DNA from: JBQTHP01 sp052389755
Lineage (GTDB): Bacteria; Pseudomonadota; Gammaproteobacteria; Steroidobacterales; Steroidobacteraceae
Length of the DNA: 24,659 bases
Assembly: GCA_052389755.1 (NCBI GenBank)
Contig: JBQTHP010000053.1
Location: 1 to 24,659 of the forward strand
Reading direction: 5' to 3'
Below the pieces are notes generated by a model. It was not told the origin of the DNA and made no database searches. It saw only the letters and a list, made by a program, of their open reading frames with translations. A program made the position numbers and the translations under genes. This document shows, piece by piece, positions 1 to 8,528 of the stretch (its first letter is position 1; every line of letters starts with the position of its first letter).

Positions 1-261
1 CTGCTGAACCTGCGCATGCGCAACGAGCTGCTGCGGATCCTGGCGGAAGAGCGCCATACGATGTTGATGATCACGCACGACGTCGAGGAGGCGATCCATC
101 TCGCCGATCGGATCATGGTCCTCTCGAGCCGCCCCGCGGTCATCCGCGCTACGTTCGAAGTCCCACTGGCGCATCCGCGCAGGCTTGCGAGCCTCGAAGT
201 GCAGGAGCTAAGGGTAGCCATTCTGCGCGAGCTCGGCGTCGAAACGGACTCTCTCTCATGA
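1..261 (+). CDS. ABC transporter ATP-binding protein, C-terminal part (nitrate/sulfonate/taurine type)
   Basis: The frame is open from base 1, so the gene starts outside the window; about 86 C-terminal residues remain. They include the H-loop (ITHDVEEA) and the following 'HLADRIMVLSSRP' segment, which is characteristic of the SsuB/TauB/NrtD branch of ABC ATPases that power import of sulfonates, taurine, nitrate or thiamine precursors. Walker A, signature and Walker B motifs lie upstream of the window. The tail after the H-loop is short, with no TOBE domain, unlike the sugar-type ATPase at 15193. The substrate cannot be told from this fragment. The stop is TGA at 259-261, and what follows is degraded sequence, so this is probably the last intact gene of its operon. 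Confidence 0.85.
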   Translation: MLNLRMRNELLRILAEERHTMLMITHDVEEAIHLADRIMVLSSRPAVIRATFEVPLAHPRRLASLEVQELRVAILRELGVETDSLS

Positions 262-843
262 ACCGGCGTCGCAGGCTGCCCTTTGGCAAAGTTTCGTGAA
301 GCGTGATGGCGGGCGTACCGCGTATGCGAAGCGATGCTCGATGACGGGACGCAGCTCGTCGCAGCCGGGTTACTGGTGGACGGTTCGGCCGTTAGTTAGC
401 GTCGCGACGTTGAAGTTTCTCGCGCGCGCGGCGGCGATCGAGCAGTACGTCCGCTTCGCCCACATTCGAGATCGAACGCTCATGCGACAGGTGTCGACGT
501 GCTTATGACATCCCCTCGCGCCGGGAGAGGGGAGAGTCCGTTTTTGAATCGCATGAACGACGCAACGGCCCGCAGACTCCGGGCCCCGTCTCGCGCTGCC
601 ATCTCGAGCACGCGTGCGACGCGGGCATTGATCTGTCTTACGTAAAGGCCTTGCAGAAGCTCGACGAGCTCTGGATCTTCGAGGCTCTCGATCGGGCGAG
701 CTTCCTCGATCGCCCGTTCGCTCGCGTCGTCGCGGCCATTCGTGATTGGCAAGGGAGTGCGACAATCGTGACATGCATGGCGAGGGACGCCATGGCAGAG
801 GCCCCTTGTCGAACCTTCGGCACACTTCGCGCTCTCGCGGCAC
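262..843. other. Gene-free, probably decayed stretch
   Basis: No reading frame here can be assigned to a family. Several frames on both strands stay open by chance because of the high GC content. The minus-strand frame over roughly 480-800 has a passage that reads like real protein (SLEDPELVELLQGLYVRQIN), with cysteine- and histidine-rich residues before it, but I recognise no family and see no convincing start. Since the next segment is a frameshifted peptidase remnant, I read this stretch as a continuation of the same degraded region. No tRNA, repeat or terminator was seen. Confidence 0.5.
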
Positions 844-1305
844 TCATCGCGCGGCGTGATAAAGCGCGCCCGCCTGGATCGCGTCTGTGGGATGACCCGA
901 CATCGTGAGCGCCTCAGCGAGAACTGGGTCTCGACGGCTTGCAAGATCCGCAGCCGAGGGAAGGACCTGCCGGTCCGGGACGACGCCGACACGCTCGAGT
1001 CGGGCGCCGTCACTCATCAGGACATCGGCAGTGGTCACGTTGACTGCGAACGCGGTAATGTACTCGCCATGTGCGTCGCTTAGTCCGCGGAGCGAGCTTC
1101 GCATCACGGCGCCGGAAGTTCGACTCCCAGTACGGTTCCGCGCCCGCTCAGCTGGACAGTCCGGGCGAGCAGCTCCGACGCGGAGGCCGATCGGCTATCC
1201 ACAAGTACGATCAGCTTGCCGGCGAAAGCCCGTTTGCCTCTGCCGCGCGCCACGAGCGTTGTATCGTCCGCAATCTTCCGGCGGAAGAGATGCTCCCCTT
1301 GGAGC
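844..1305 (-). pseudogene. S41-family (C-terminal processing type) peptidase remnant, frameshifted and lacking its N-terminus
   Basis: Two minus-strand frames together rebuild the C-terminal part of an S41 serine peptidase. The first (about 1305 down to 1104) carries the catalytic-core signature GKLIVLVDSRSASASELLAR, with the nucleophile Ser in SASA, followed by VQLSGRGTVLG. The second (1107 down to 844) continues with TADVLMSDGARLERVGVVPD and ADLASRRDPVLAEAL, which is the usual end of this family. The switch of frame is at about 1104-1107, where the first frame meets a stop. PDZ and N-terminal regions are missing: upstream of about 1290-1305 the DNA belongs to the plus-strand esterase. This is a clear dead gene; the family assignment is secure, the original substrate unknown. 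Confidence 0.78.
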
Positions 1306-2017
1306 ATTTTTATTCCTGCACGGGGGCGGCTGGTCACTCGGAACTCTGGACTCTTACGACGCGATGATGCGCTGGCTATGCGCTCGCGCGAACGTCGCCG
1401 TCATGAGTCTCGCCTACCGATTGGCGCCCGAGCACAAGTATCCGGCACAGCTTGACGATGCATCAGCGGCACTAGAGTGGTTGCGCACCAGGGCGTGCAG
1501 CTTCGGCCTGAATCGCGGAGGCATTGCGCTTGGCGGGGACAGCGTTGGCGGCACGCTGGCGGCGGTAGTCTGTCGACAGGACCGCGGTCGCGGCCAGCCA
1601 GTACTTGTCGGACAGGTCTTGCTGTATCCGCTGCTCACTCTGGAAGTCGATCCGCCGTTTGCGTCGCGTGCCTTATACGGCGGTGGGGAGTATTTCCTTT
1701 CGCGGCGCGGCATCGAGGTCGCCGCCGAGCGGTATCTGTCCGCCGCCGCCGATCGCCGCTCTCCACGGATCTCTCCGATTCAGGAGCCGAACCTTCGCGG
1801 CCTTCCGCCAACGCTCGTGGTGACCGCGGGCTTCGACCCGCTGAAGGACGAGGGCGCGGCCTACGTAGCCAAGCTGCGCGCGGCCGGAGTTCCCACCGAC
1901 CACCGCTGCTTTGAGACCACTATTCACGGATTTCTGTCGTTCGCGGGAGTGCTCGCGGTCGGCCGGCAAGGTCTGGATTTCGTAGCCGACTGGCTGGCCT
2001 CACGGCTCACCACGTAA
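1290..2017 (+). pseudogene. HSL-family (family IV) alpha/beta-hydrolase esterase, missing its 5' end
   Basis: About 240 residues of a hormone-sensitive-lipase-type esterase are present. They begin just before the oxyanion-hole motif HGGGW (1319-1333) and run to the normal C-terminus. The catalytic triad is intact: Ser in GDSVGG (codon 1541), Asp in AGFDPLKDEG (codon 1835) and His in TIHGF (codon 1925). Family members usually carry 70-90 residues before HGGG. Here the frame upstream of about 1290 runs through antisense S41 peptidase sequence, so the true start has been lost. The frame does stay open back to about 905, so a chimeric protein could be made, but the first in-frame ATG after HGGG would remove the oxyanion hole. 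I infer that it is inactive or a fusion product. Confidence 0.75.
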
Positions 2018-2048
2018 TCGCCGCGCGCTAAGGAGTCACCCGCGGCTT
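2018..2048. other. Short convergent gap
   Basis: The plus-strand esterase remnant and the minus-strand carbohydrate-operon esterase end 31 bases apart. No stem-loop with a T-run is visible between them. This gap is the boundary between the decayed region and the carbohydrate island. Confidence 0.4.
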
Positions 2049-2837
2049 CTATGGACGTCGCTGCGCAAACAGCCAGCGCGTGAACTCCTCCGACGCGTAG
2101 GCCGCATCCCAGGCGTTGTGATCCACGTCCGGATATTCCGTGTACCGCACATCGGCGGATATCGCCTCGAGTGCCGCCACTATCTCGCGCGAGGCACTGA
2201 CCGGCACGACGGAGTCTTGCTCGCCATGGAAGATCCAGATCGGCGTTTTGGCGAGCCGAAGCGCCACGGCGCGGATCGCCGGCCCCTGCTCGGGAGGAAC
2301 AATCGGAACCGGGTCAGGGAACTTCTCGCGCTCTTCGATCCAGCCGCAGATCGGGACCAGCGCGACAAATCGCTCGGGGTGTCGATAGGCGAGATACCAG
2401 GTTCCATGGCCGCCCATGGAGATTCCCGTCAGATACACGCGACGGGCGTCCGCATGAAACTCCTCGAGCGTCCGCTCGAGGGCGGCGAGCGCGATGTGCG
2501 CGGGTGCGCCGACCCACTGGGAATTCGGCGGTGCCTGTGGAAACACGACGATCGCGGGAAACCGCCCAGGGTCCTGCCGGATCGCCGGGCCAAGCCCGAT
2601 GGCGGTTTGTCGAAGACCGTCCGTTCCGCGCTCTCCCGCGCCGTGCAGGAAAAGAATGACCGGCCATCGGGTTCGGGCGGAATAGTCGCTCGGAACGTAG
2701 AGCTGATAGCGATAGCTTCGGCCGTCGACGCTGACCGTGCGATCGAGAAATCCGGTCTCGACTCTTTCGGCATCCGCCGGACTGGCCGAGAGGAGGAGCA
2801 TGGCGCCGGCGAGTGCCGTGCCGCTACCGGTCGTCAA
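2049..2837 (-). CDS. Secreted CE1-like alpha/beta-hydrolase esterase
   Basis: A 262-residue hydrolase of the PHB-depolymerase/feruloyl-esterase-like (CE1-type) group, which removes acyl or hydroxycinnamoyl esters from polysaccharides. Visible are the VILFLHGAGERG oxyanion region, the nucleophile elbow GISMGG (Ser140), Asp208 in HGEQDSVVPV and His240 in DVDHNAW. I choose TTG at 2837: it gives an N-terminus MTTGSGTALAGAMLLLSASPADA that works as a short signal peptide, and it begins 11 bases before the stop of the upstream gene, implying translational coupling. An ATG at 2801 would leave only an 11-residue leader. It is the last gene of the lacI operon, so its job is probably to strip ester groups (acyl or succinyl, for instance) from the glucan that its neighbours hydrolyse. 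The exact ester is unknown. Confidence 0.82.
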   Translation of the reverse strand: MTTGSGTALAGAMLLLSASPADAERVETGFLDRTVSVDGRSYRYQLYVPSDYSARTRWPVILFLHGAGERGTDGLRQTAIGLGPAIRQDPGRFPAIVVFPQAPPNSQWVGAPAHIALAALERTLEEFHADARRVYLTGISMGGHGTWYLAYRHPERFVALVPICGWIEEREKFPDPVPIVPPEQGPAIRAVALRLAKTPIWIFHGEQDSVVPVSASREIVAALEAISADVRYTEYPDVDHNAWDAAYASEEFTRWLFAQRRP

Positions 2838-5800
2838 CCACCACCTCCGCGGGGAGCCTGCGCAGTCGCAGCTCGCGACCGGACCAGGTGGTGCGTTTGC
2901 CATTGACGCGCGTCGCACCCGGCTCAGTCTCGCGCGTCCACGTGAACACCAGCCCGCCTTGCGGTGGGCTGATCGCGCTCTCGATGCGCAGTACCGTGCG
3001 GCCCGCATCGCGCCTGAGCGTGTAACTGAGCGCACCATGGGGTGTGCGCAGATTGTGGATGCGGATGCCGGTTCCCTCGGACCATGCCGGTGGAACTCCC
3101 GCTGCCAGAACGAGCGCGCCATCGCTCGGGCGCTCATAGGCAAAGAGATCGAGTGTGGAGCGGATGAAATCGGACGCGACCCAGCCGTGCGGCATGTCGC
3201 CGATGAAGCGCGGCTCGCGCGCATTGCGACCGACGACCTCCGCCCACTGATTCCATCCGGCGGGCCTGCGGTGGCCCGTGAAAAATTCGAACAGCTCGTG
3301 TGCGCGTGCGGACCAACCCAGACGCACGAACGCGCCTACGGTGCGCCACTCGTACGGCGTGTACGCGTCCCAGGGCTTCGTGCCATCGCGGCGCGCGATG
3401 AATTCCCGCCAGTAGCGCTCGAACGTCGCGTGGAGGAGATCCGCGGGCAACCGCGCGAGCTCTCCCGCCGGATCGAGCGCGATCGTGGTCGAGGTCGCAT
3501 CGAAATCGCCGCGGTCGGCGGCGCCGGGCAGAAAATCGATGTCGTGCCGCGTGGTCGATGCCGCGAGCGAAGCGTAGAGATCCTGTCGGAACTCATCGCG
3601 GGAGGCCGCGAGTCGGCGAGCGGCGTCGTGCTCGCCGAGAACATGCGCGATGTGCACCGCGTCCTCGTAGCCCTTGAGCGCCCAGAAGTCGTCCCAGTAG
3701 GAGTATGCCGGGCGGTCGGAGTAGCCCTCGTGACTGATCGATGCCGGCATCAGCCCGAACAGTGCGCGGCGTTCCGGAACGCGGTTGGTCTCCGTGCGCT
3801 GCGAGCGGCGCAGTTCGTCCATGTAACGCGCGGCGGCTTCCACGCGCGGCCAGAGGGACTGCAGGCGGGAGCGATCGCGCGTGTACCGCCAGCTCTCCGC
3901 AGCCAGGAAAATGAACTCGCCATGACTGTCGTTTTCCGGAACCGGGTCCGCGCCGCGCCGGTCGACGCAGCAGGGCACCTTGCCGTTCGGAAACAGGTGC
4001 TGCGAGTACCACCGCGCGAAATCGTCGACCACGTTTGCATGGCCGAGGCGCAGCAGCGCTGCAGAGGTGAGCGCGCCGTCGCGGATCCACGAGCGATCGT
4101 ACGATCGGGAGCCCGGCTGAAGGCGCGGGCCATCGCGATTGATGAGCACGTGCGCGAGCGCGGTGCGCAGCGCGTTCTCGACGTTCGCGGCCTGAGGCGG
4201 CAGATCAATCGTTACGTGATTGAGCGTCGCGCGCCACTGCGCGGCCGCGATTTCGCGTTCCTGATCCAGCCACGGCCTCGCGGGCATTGCCTGAAGTTCC
4301 GGCGCGGCGGCGGCGCCATCGAGCGGTGCGATCCATCCGACCGTTGCCGTCCCGTTCGCCGGCACGAGGAGTCGATAAAGGAGAACACCCGATGCGAAGC
4401 CGGTCGGATCGGTCACAACGCTGGCCGATCGTTCTCCGGACGGCGGGCGCATCGCGAGCTCCGCGAGCCCCGCGCTGTCGAACGGTGCTGCGTGGAACGC
4501 ATCCGGCGGCGCGAGCGTGAACAAGCGTCGCTCGGCGTTCACAGCGACTACCGAGCCCTGCCGCTCGAGCCGTCGAATGAAACTGACGCCGCCCGGTACG
4601 TTCAGGACCTGGCTGGGCGGATTGACCTGGAAGGGACGCACGGCGAGGGCGAGCGTGAGCGTCTGCGATTCGTCCGCAGGATTGCGCACGTCGTAGCGCG
4701 CGACGAGTCTGGAGCTTTCCGGTGTTCCGGCGGCAAATGCGGAGATCTCGAGCCCGAAACGCTCGTGCGCCCAGCTCACCGACGGCATCGGCAGGTAGCC
4801 GTCGAGGAGCGAGTGACTGGTGCGCACGTCCGCCCAGGTGACGAGATGCCCGCCGGCGATGACGAAGGGTTCGACGGTGAAGCTCCCCTTGCCGACTTCG
4901 AGCGCGCCGTCCTCAGAGAGCAGTCCCTCGCTATCCCCTCCGTCGACTCCGAGTACGGTCCAGTACGGCTGCTCGCCGATGAAGGCGCGCGGGTAATGCC
5001 CGCGTGGCGCGGCGCGGGCGATGGCGCCAAAGAACGCATTGGGCGACGCCCCGAAGGCGAGGTCCTGAACCTCGATATCGGCGAGGCCGTAACGACGCGA
5101 CGGGCTCTCGTGCAGCACGAGCCGCACGTAACGCGCCTCCGATTCCGGCAGGTCCAGGAAATCCGTCCCGCCATTGCCGTCCCTGATCGAGCGAACGGTG
5201 TGCCAGGCGACGCCGTCGTCGGACAGCCGCACGTCGTACCGACGCGCGTGTGCGCCTTCCAGCCATTGCAATACCAGGCCCCCGAACTCGCGCGGCTCAC
5301 GCAGGTCGATGTCGTACGCTTGCGTGCTCTGCTCTCGTTCGTCACTGATCCAGGCTGTCGCCCGATTGCCATCGAGCGCGAGCAACGGACCAGCACTGGC
5401 GCGCGACGACGTTGCCGACGCCTGAGGGGCAGGTGGCGGGTGTGTCGGTACCGGCCGCGCTCGAAACTCGAGCTCATCGAACCACACGGACCCACGTCCG
5501 CCGCCGCTGCCCGCGCTCACCACGAATTCCAGCGTCGCGGCGCGTCGAAGCGTGCGATCCTTGGTCGGGCCCCACGCGAATTCGATCTGGCGCCGCTTGA
5601 TGCGGATCTGTCGCCAGTTCTCCGGGAACTCGAAGTTGGCGCGGTTCATCCACCAGACGTTCTCGCCGCTCTCATCGACCAGCTTGATTTCGAGGTTGTT
5701 CGGCGGCGCGGCGCCGCGCAGATAGAAGGAGATCTCGAAGTTCGGCGGGAAGTCGAGCGGCAGCGCGCGCCGCGCGACCGCATAGCCACCGACCCCGGAA

Positions 5801-5985
5801 AAATCGAAGTCGAGTCGCAGTCCACGCCCACGGTATCCCGCGTCGCCGCCGATCGAAGCCTCGACGGCGTCGGAGGCATCGGCCCGCCACGGCTCGAGCG
5901 ACTCGAAACCGTCGAGCCGCACGCCATCAGAAAGCGCGGGCGCGGTGGCGAGTGCCAGCAGCAGCCATGCGGATGCGCCGATCAC
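2824..5985 (-). CDS. Secreted F5/8-type C (discoidin) domain protein with (alpha/alpha)6-type glycosidase region
   Basis: A 1053-residue protein with a signal peptide at residues 1-19. Residues about 22-178 form a jelly-roll-like carbohydrate-binding domain (FEISFYLRG, WWMNRANFEFPENWRQIRI). Residues about 195-310 form a discoidin/F5/8 type C domain (LLALDGNRATAWISD, YVRLVLHE). A beta-rich linker follows (about 320-560), then a helical six-hairpin-like region (about 565-960) with SYDRSWIRDGALTSAALLRLG near 628, ENDSHGEFIFLAAESW, YSYWDDFWALKGYEDA and GDMPHGWVASDFIRS, and a short beta tail. The SWIRDG motif resembles GH15/amylo-1,6-glucosidase-type enzymes. I cannot assign a numbered GH family. 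The GTG start at 5985 overlaps the upstream TGA (GTGA). The frame remains open further upstream inside the preceding gene, but no signal peptide would result. Confidence 0.8.
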   Translation of the reverse strand: MIGASAWLLLALATAPALSDGVRLDGFESLEPWRADASDAVEASIGGDAGYRGRGLRLDFDFSGVGGYAVARRALPLDFPPNFEISFYLRGAAPPNNLEIKLVDESGENVWWMNRANFEFPENWRQIRIKRRQIEFAWGPTKDRTLRRAATLEFVVSAGSGGGRGSVWFDELEFRARPVPTHPPPAPQASATSSRASAGPLLALDGNRATAWISDEREQSTQAYDIDLREPREFGGLVLQWLEGAHARRYDVRLSDDGVAWHTVRSIRDGNGGTDFLDLPESEARYVRLVLHESPSRRYGLADIEVQDLAFGASPNAFFGAIARAAPRGHYPRAFIGEQPYWTVLGVDGGDSEGLLSEDGALEVGKGSFTVEPFVIAGGHLVTWADVRTSHSLLDGYLPMPSVSWAHERFGLEISAFAAGTPESSRLVARYDVRNPADESQTLTLALAVRPFQVNPPSQVLNVPGGVSFIRRLERQGSVVAVNAERRLFTLAPPDAFHAAPFDSAGLAELAMRPPSGERSASVVTDPTGFASGVLLYRLLVPANGTATVGWIAPLDGAAAAPELQAMPARPWLDQEREIAAAQWRATLNHVTIDLPPQAANVENALRTALAHVLINRDGPRLQPGSRSYDRSWIRDGALTSAALLRLGHANVVDDFARWYSQHLFPNGKVPCCVDRRGADPVPENDSHGEFIFLAAESWRYTRDRSRLQSLWPRVEAAARYMDELRRSQRTETNRVPERRALFGLMPASISHEGYSDRPAYSYWDDFWALKGYEDAVHIAHVLGEHDAARRLAASRDEFRQDLYASLAASTTRHDIDFLPGAADRGDFDATSTTIALDPAGELARLPADLLHATFERYWREFIARRDGTKPWDAYTPYEWRTVGAFVRLGWSARAHELFEFFTGHRRPAGWNQWAEVVGRNAREPRFIGDMPHGWVASDFIRSTLDLFAYERPSDGALVLAAGVPPAWSEGTGIRIHNLRTPHGALSYTLRRDAGRTVLRIESAISPPQGGLVFTWTRETEPGATRVNGKRTTWSGRELRLRRLPAEVVVDDR

Positions 5986-7421
5986 TGCTCGAGCCAGCCC
6001 CCCGTGAAGCCTGCGCGCTCCAGTCCGCGGCGGATGTGCGGGTTCGTGCGCATCACGCGCCAGATGAGTCCGCTCCGATAGTTCTCGAGCATGGCGAGAA
6101 TGATTCCCTGGTCGATGCCAAGATAGTCGCCGGCCACCCAGCCGAATCCGGGATAGCGACGACCGTGCTGCAGCGGCACGTCGTATTCGAAGCTCGGATT
6201 GAATGAGCCGAGAAATCCGTAGGTCGAGTAGATCCGCTCGCCATGACGGTCGCGCATCTCGAGCAGCGCGGGCAGCGCGATCTCGGGCGCGAAAGGAATG
6301 GAGCCGGCTGCCGCGCTCGGCGCAAGCGTGCCGTCGTCGAACGCGGACTGGATGTCGACGCCTCGTGCGGAGTACGCCCTGAACTGCCGACGCTCTCCCT
6401 GGTAGGGGAGCTCGAAGGCGCCAGGTCCGTCGCAGGCGGTGAGCCCCCACACGCTCGTGTCATAGCCCTTCCATCGCATCGGATTCGCGGCCGCATAGGC
6501 TCGCTGCGCGTACGTCGCCCGGCGCGAGTTCTCGAAGTAGTCGAAGCCGCGCGAGCGCATGTACTCGTCCTTGATGCCGCGAAAGTCGATCCACGCGTGC
6601 GAATAGTGGTGCCCGAACAGCGGCCCGAACGTCAGATGTTCCTGGCCATGCAACGTGCCCCAATGCCGATCGTAAGTGCGCGTCCACTCGCTCCAGGCAT
6701 CGGGCTCGACGGGCTGAGTCGGCGAACCGAGCGCGAGCACATAGACCAGCATCGCTTCGTTGTATCCGCGCCAGTCGGCGTCGATGAATCCGCTTTCCGG
6801 GTGCCAGCCCATGCTGACGACGGGCGGACGCGCCTGTGACCATGGCCAGTTGACGCGCCCGTAAATTTCCTCCGCCAGCGCGCGGATCTCGGCTTCTTCC
6901 GGAGTGTCGCGATCGAAATAGGACTGGCAGAAGAGCACACCCATCAGTAGCAGTGAGGTATCGACCGTGGAGAGCTCGTTCGTCTCGAAGCGCAGCCCCG
7001 TCTGCATGTCGAGGAAGTGATAGAAGAAACCCTGATGTCCCGCGACGCCGCTCGCCTGCGGACCCTGCGGGGCATCGCGAAAAAATCGCAGCGTCGCGAG
7101 CACGCGCTCGCGAGCCTGCTGGCGCGTGACATATCCGCGCTCGACGCCGATCGGATAGGCCGTGAGACCGAAGCCGACGGCGGCGATGCTCGCGAAGGAA
7201 GGTGTCGGCCTGCGATCGGGTACCAGTCCGTTCGCCGGATTCGTCAGCTCCCAGAAGAATCGGAACGTGCGTTCCTCGAGGTCCGCGAAGAACGGATCGA
7301 GCGATGCCGGCGAGATCGTCGACGGAGGGCTCGGCCTTCCGTCGCCGTCCCCGCTGCACCCGGCTGCAAAGAAGAGCGGGGACGCTGCCAGCAGCCAGCC
7401 GACACGCGAGCGCTTCGACAA
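5982..7421 (-). CDS. Glucoamylase-domain (PF10091/COG5368) lipoprotein, GH144-like endo-beta-1,2-glucanase candidate
   Basis: A 479-residue lipoprotein with the signal MSKRSRVGWLLAASPLFFAAGC (lipid-anchored Cys22). The rest matches the 'glucoamylase-like' PF10091 fold: LEERTFRFFWE, GLTAYPIGVERGYV, GFFYHFLDMQTGLRFETNELSTVDTSLL (Glu149, Asp154), WRGYNEAMLVYVLALGSP (Glu222), FGPLFGHHYSHAWIDFRGI and YLGIDQGIILAMLENYRSG. Characterised members of this group form GH144, which cleave beta-1,2-glucan to sophoro-oligosaccharides, so that is the leading activity; the specificity is inferred. The start is TTG at 7421, preceded by AGAGGG seven bases upstream; the lacI stop in the same frame rules out an earlier start. 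It lies 24 bases after lacI and overlaps the next gene by GTGA, so the four genes form one transcript. Confidence 0.85.
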   Translation of the reverse strand: MSKRSRVGWLLAASPLFFAAGCSGDGDGRPSPPSTISPASLDPFFADLEERTFRFFWELTNPANGLVPDRRPTPSFASIAAVGFGLTAYPIGVERGYVTRQQARERVLATLRFFRDAPQGPQASGVAGHQGFFYHFLDMQTGLRFETNELSTVDTSLLLMGVLFCQSYFDRDTPEEAEIRALAEEIYGRVNWPWSQARPPVVSMGWHPESGFIDADWRGYNEAMLVYVLALGSPTQPVEPDAWSEWTRTYDRHWGTLHGQEHLTFGPLFGHHYSHAWIDFRGIKDEYMRSRGFDYFENSRRATYAQRAYAAANPMRWKGYDTSVWGLTACDGPGAFELPYQGERRQFRAYSARGVDIQSAFDDGTLAPSAAAGSIPFAPEIALPALLEMRDRHGERIYSTYGFLGSFNPSFEYDVPLQHGRRYPGFGWVAGDYLGIDQGIILAMLENYRSGLIWRVMRTNPHIRRGLERAGFTGGWLEQ

Positions 7422-7445
7422 GTCACAACCCTCTGGATCGAACTT

Positions 7446-8453
7446 CTACGCCTTGGTTCGTGCCGCGCCGCACGAAACCCGCACGACGAGCTCCGATTTC
7501 ACGACCTCGGACGATGGGGCAACACCTTTGGCTTCGATGGCGGCCACCAGCCGCTCGACTGCCCGGCTGCCGAGGCCGGTGATGTCGACACGCACCGTGG
7601 TGAGCGGCGGTGTGACGAAGCGGGCGATCGGAATGTCGTCGAACCCGGTGATCGCGATCTCGTCGGGCACCCTGACTCCTGCCTCCGTGAGCGCGAAAAG
7701 GCACCCGATCGCCATCATGTCGTTGGCGGCGAAGATCACGTCGGGTCTGCTGTGGTCCCGCAGAATCTGTTGCGCCACGGCGTATCCTGACTCCCGGGTG
7801 AAGTCACCCGCGAGAACGGCCGCCGGGGCACCCGGCTGCAGTTCGGCGATCGCGGCGCGATATCCTCGCAGACGCTCGCGCGCGTCGAAGTTGTCGGCCG
7901 GGCCGGTGATGTGGGCGATACGCCGATGACCGAGCCCCGCCAGGTGCCGCACCATGGCGAACGCACCCTCGTAGTTGTCGACGGTCAGCGAGGCGAGCGC
8001 TCGCTCTTTGTCGCGCGAGTTCATCAGCACGATCGGGGCCCGCGCACGCAGGCCCTTGTTCAGCAGTCCCGAATCGAGGTAGGGCGACATCATGAGCAGG
8101 CCGTCCACCCGCCCCGCCATGGCGCGAACGGCGGCTTCCGCCTCCGCCGCGTCTCCGTGCGAGCCGGTGACCAGCACGTGCAGACCGTGGCGGCGCGCCG
8201 CCTGATCGATGCCGCGAATGAGCTCCGAAAAGAACTCGCCGTAGATGTCCGGGAGCACGGCACCGATCGTTTGCGTGCGCCGGGTGCTCAGCGTGCGCGC
8301 GGCCGCGTGCGGCACGTAGTGCAGCTTCTCGGCGGCGCGCAGGATGCGCTTGCGGGTCGAAGGCGTGATGACGCCCTTGCCGTTCAGCGCGCGCGACACG
8401 GACGCGACGGAGACTTTCGCGTGTCGCGCCACATCTTTGATCGTGGCCGCCAT
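7446..8453 (-). CDS. LacI-family transcriptional regulator of the carbohydrate island
   Basis: A 335-residue LacI/GalR repressor. Residues 4-24 (IKDVARHAKVSVASVSRALNG) form the helix-turn-helix, and YVPHAAARTLSTRRTQTIG is the hinge helix and linker. The remainder is the periplasmic-binding-protein-like sensor domain (IGAVLPDIYGEFFSELIRGID, FAANDMMAIG, ITGFDDIPIARFVTPPLTTV). The ATG at 8453 is preceded by AGGGGA at good spacing. It heads the minus-strand hydrolase operon and is divergent from the ABC importer, the usual arrangement for a local sugar-responsive repressor. Two palindromes in the intergenic region lie downstream of its own promoter, predicting autoregulation, and a matching site lies between the GH1 and ATPase genes. 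The effector is probably an oligosaccharide released from the glucan. Confidence 0.93.
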   Translation of the reverse strand: MAATIKDVARHAKVSVASVSRALNGKGVITPSTRKRILRAAEKLHYVPHAAARTLSTRRTQTIGAVLPDIYGEFFSELIRGIDQAARRHGLHVLVTGSHGDAAEAEAAVRAMAGRVDGLLMMSPYLDSGLLNKGLRARAPIVLMNSRDKERALASLTVDNYEGAFAMVRHLAGLGHRRIAHITGPADNFDARERLRGYRAAIAELQPGAPAAVLAGDFTRESGYAVAQQILRDHSRPDVIFAANDMMAIGCLFALTEAGVRVPDEIAITGFDDIPIARFVTPPLTTVRVDITGLGSRAVERLVAAIEAKGVAPSSEVVKSELVVRVSCGAARTKA

Positions 8454-8486
8454 CCACTTTCCCCTTGAAGACGCCGACGGCCGATG

Positions 8487-8498
8487 GTAAACGGTTAC
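8487..8498. promoter_or_regulatory. LacI-family operator candidate 1
   Basis: The sequence GTAAACGGTTAC is an imperfect inverted repeat around a central CG, the form typical of LacI/GalR operators. It lies between divergent lacI and the solute-binding protein gene. Ten of its 12 bases match GAAACCGGTTAC at 15172-15183 in the other divergent promoter region of the island. Confidence 0.6.
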
Positions 8499-8508
8499 GT
8501 GGGCACGA

Positions 8509-8516
8509 AAGCGCTT
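8509..8516. promoter_or_regulatory. LacI-family operator candidate 2 (AAGCGCTT palindrome)
   Basis: A perfect 8-base palindrome AAGCGCTT with a central CG, 10 bases from operator candidate 1 and directly downstream of the lacI promoter's -10 hexamer. Many LacI-family sites contain AAGCGCTT-like cores. It differs from candidate 1, so it may be a half-optimal second site or a target of another family member. Confidence 0.45.
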
Positions 8517-8528
8517 GCTGCGCGTCCG

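Noticed and set aside
480..1013. 177-codon minus-strand frame considered as a real gene
   Set aside because: Its first part overlaps the S41 remnant in another frame, no start or family is recognisable; only the passage near 600-720 looks protein-like.
2737..6081. 1114-codon open frame on the plus strand
   Set aside because: It is wholly antisense to the discoidin-glycosidase gene, is arginine-rich and shows no family motifs; high GC keeps the opposite frame open.
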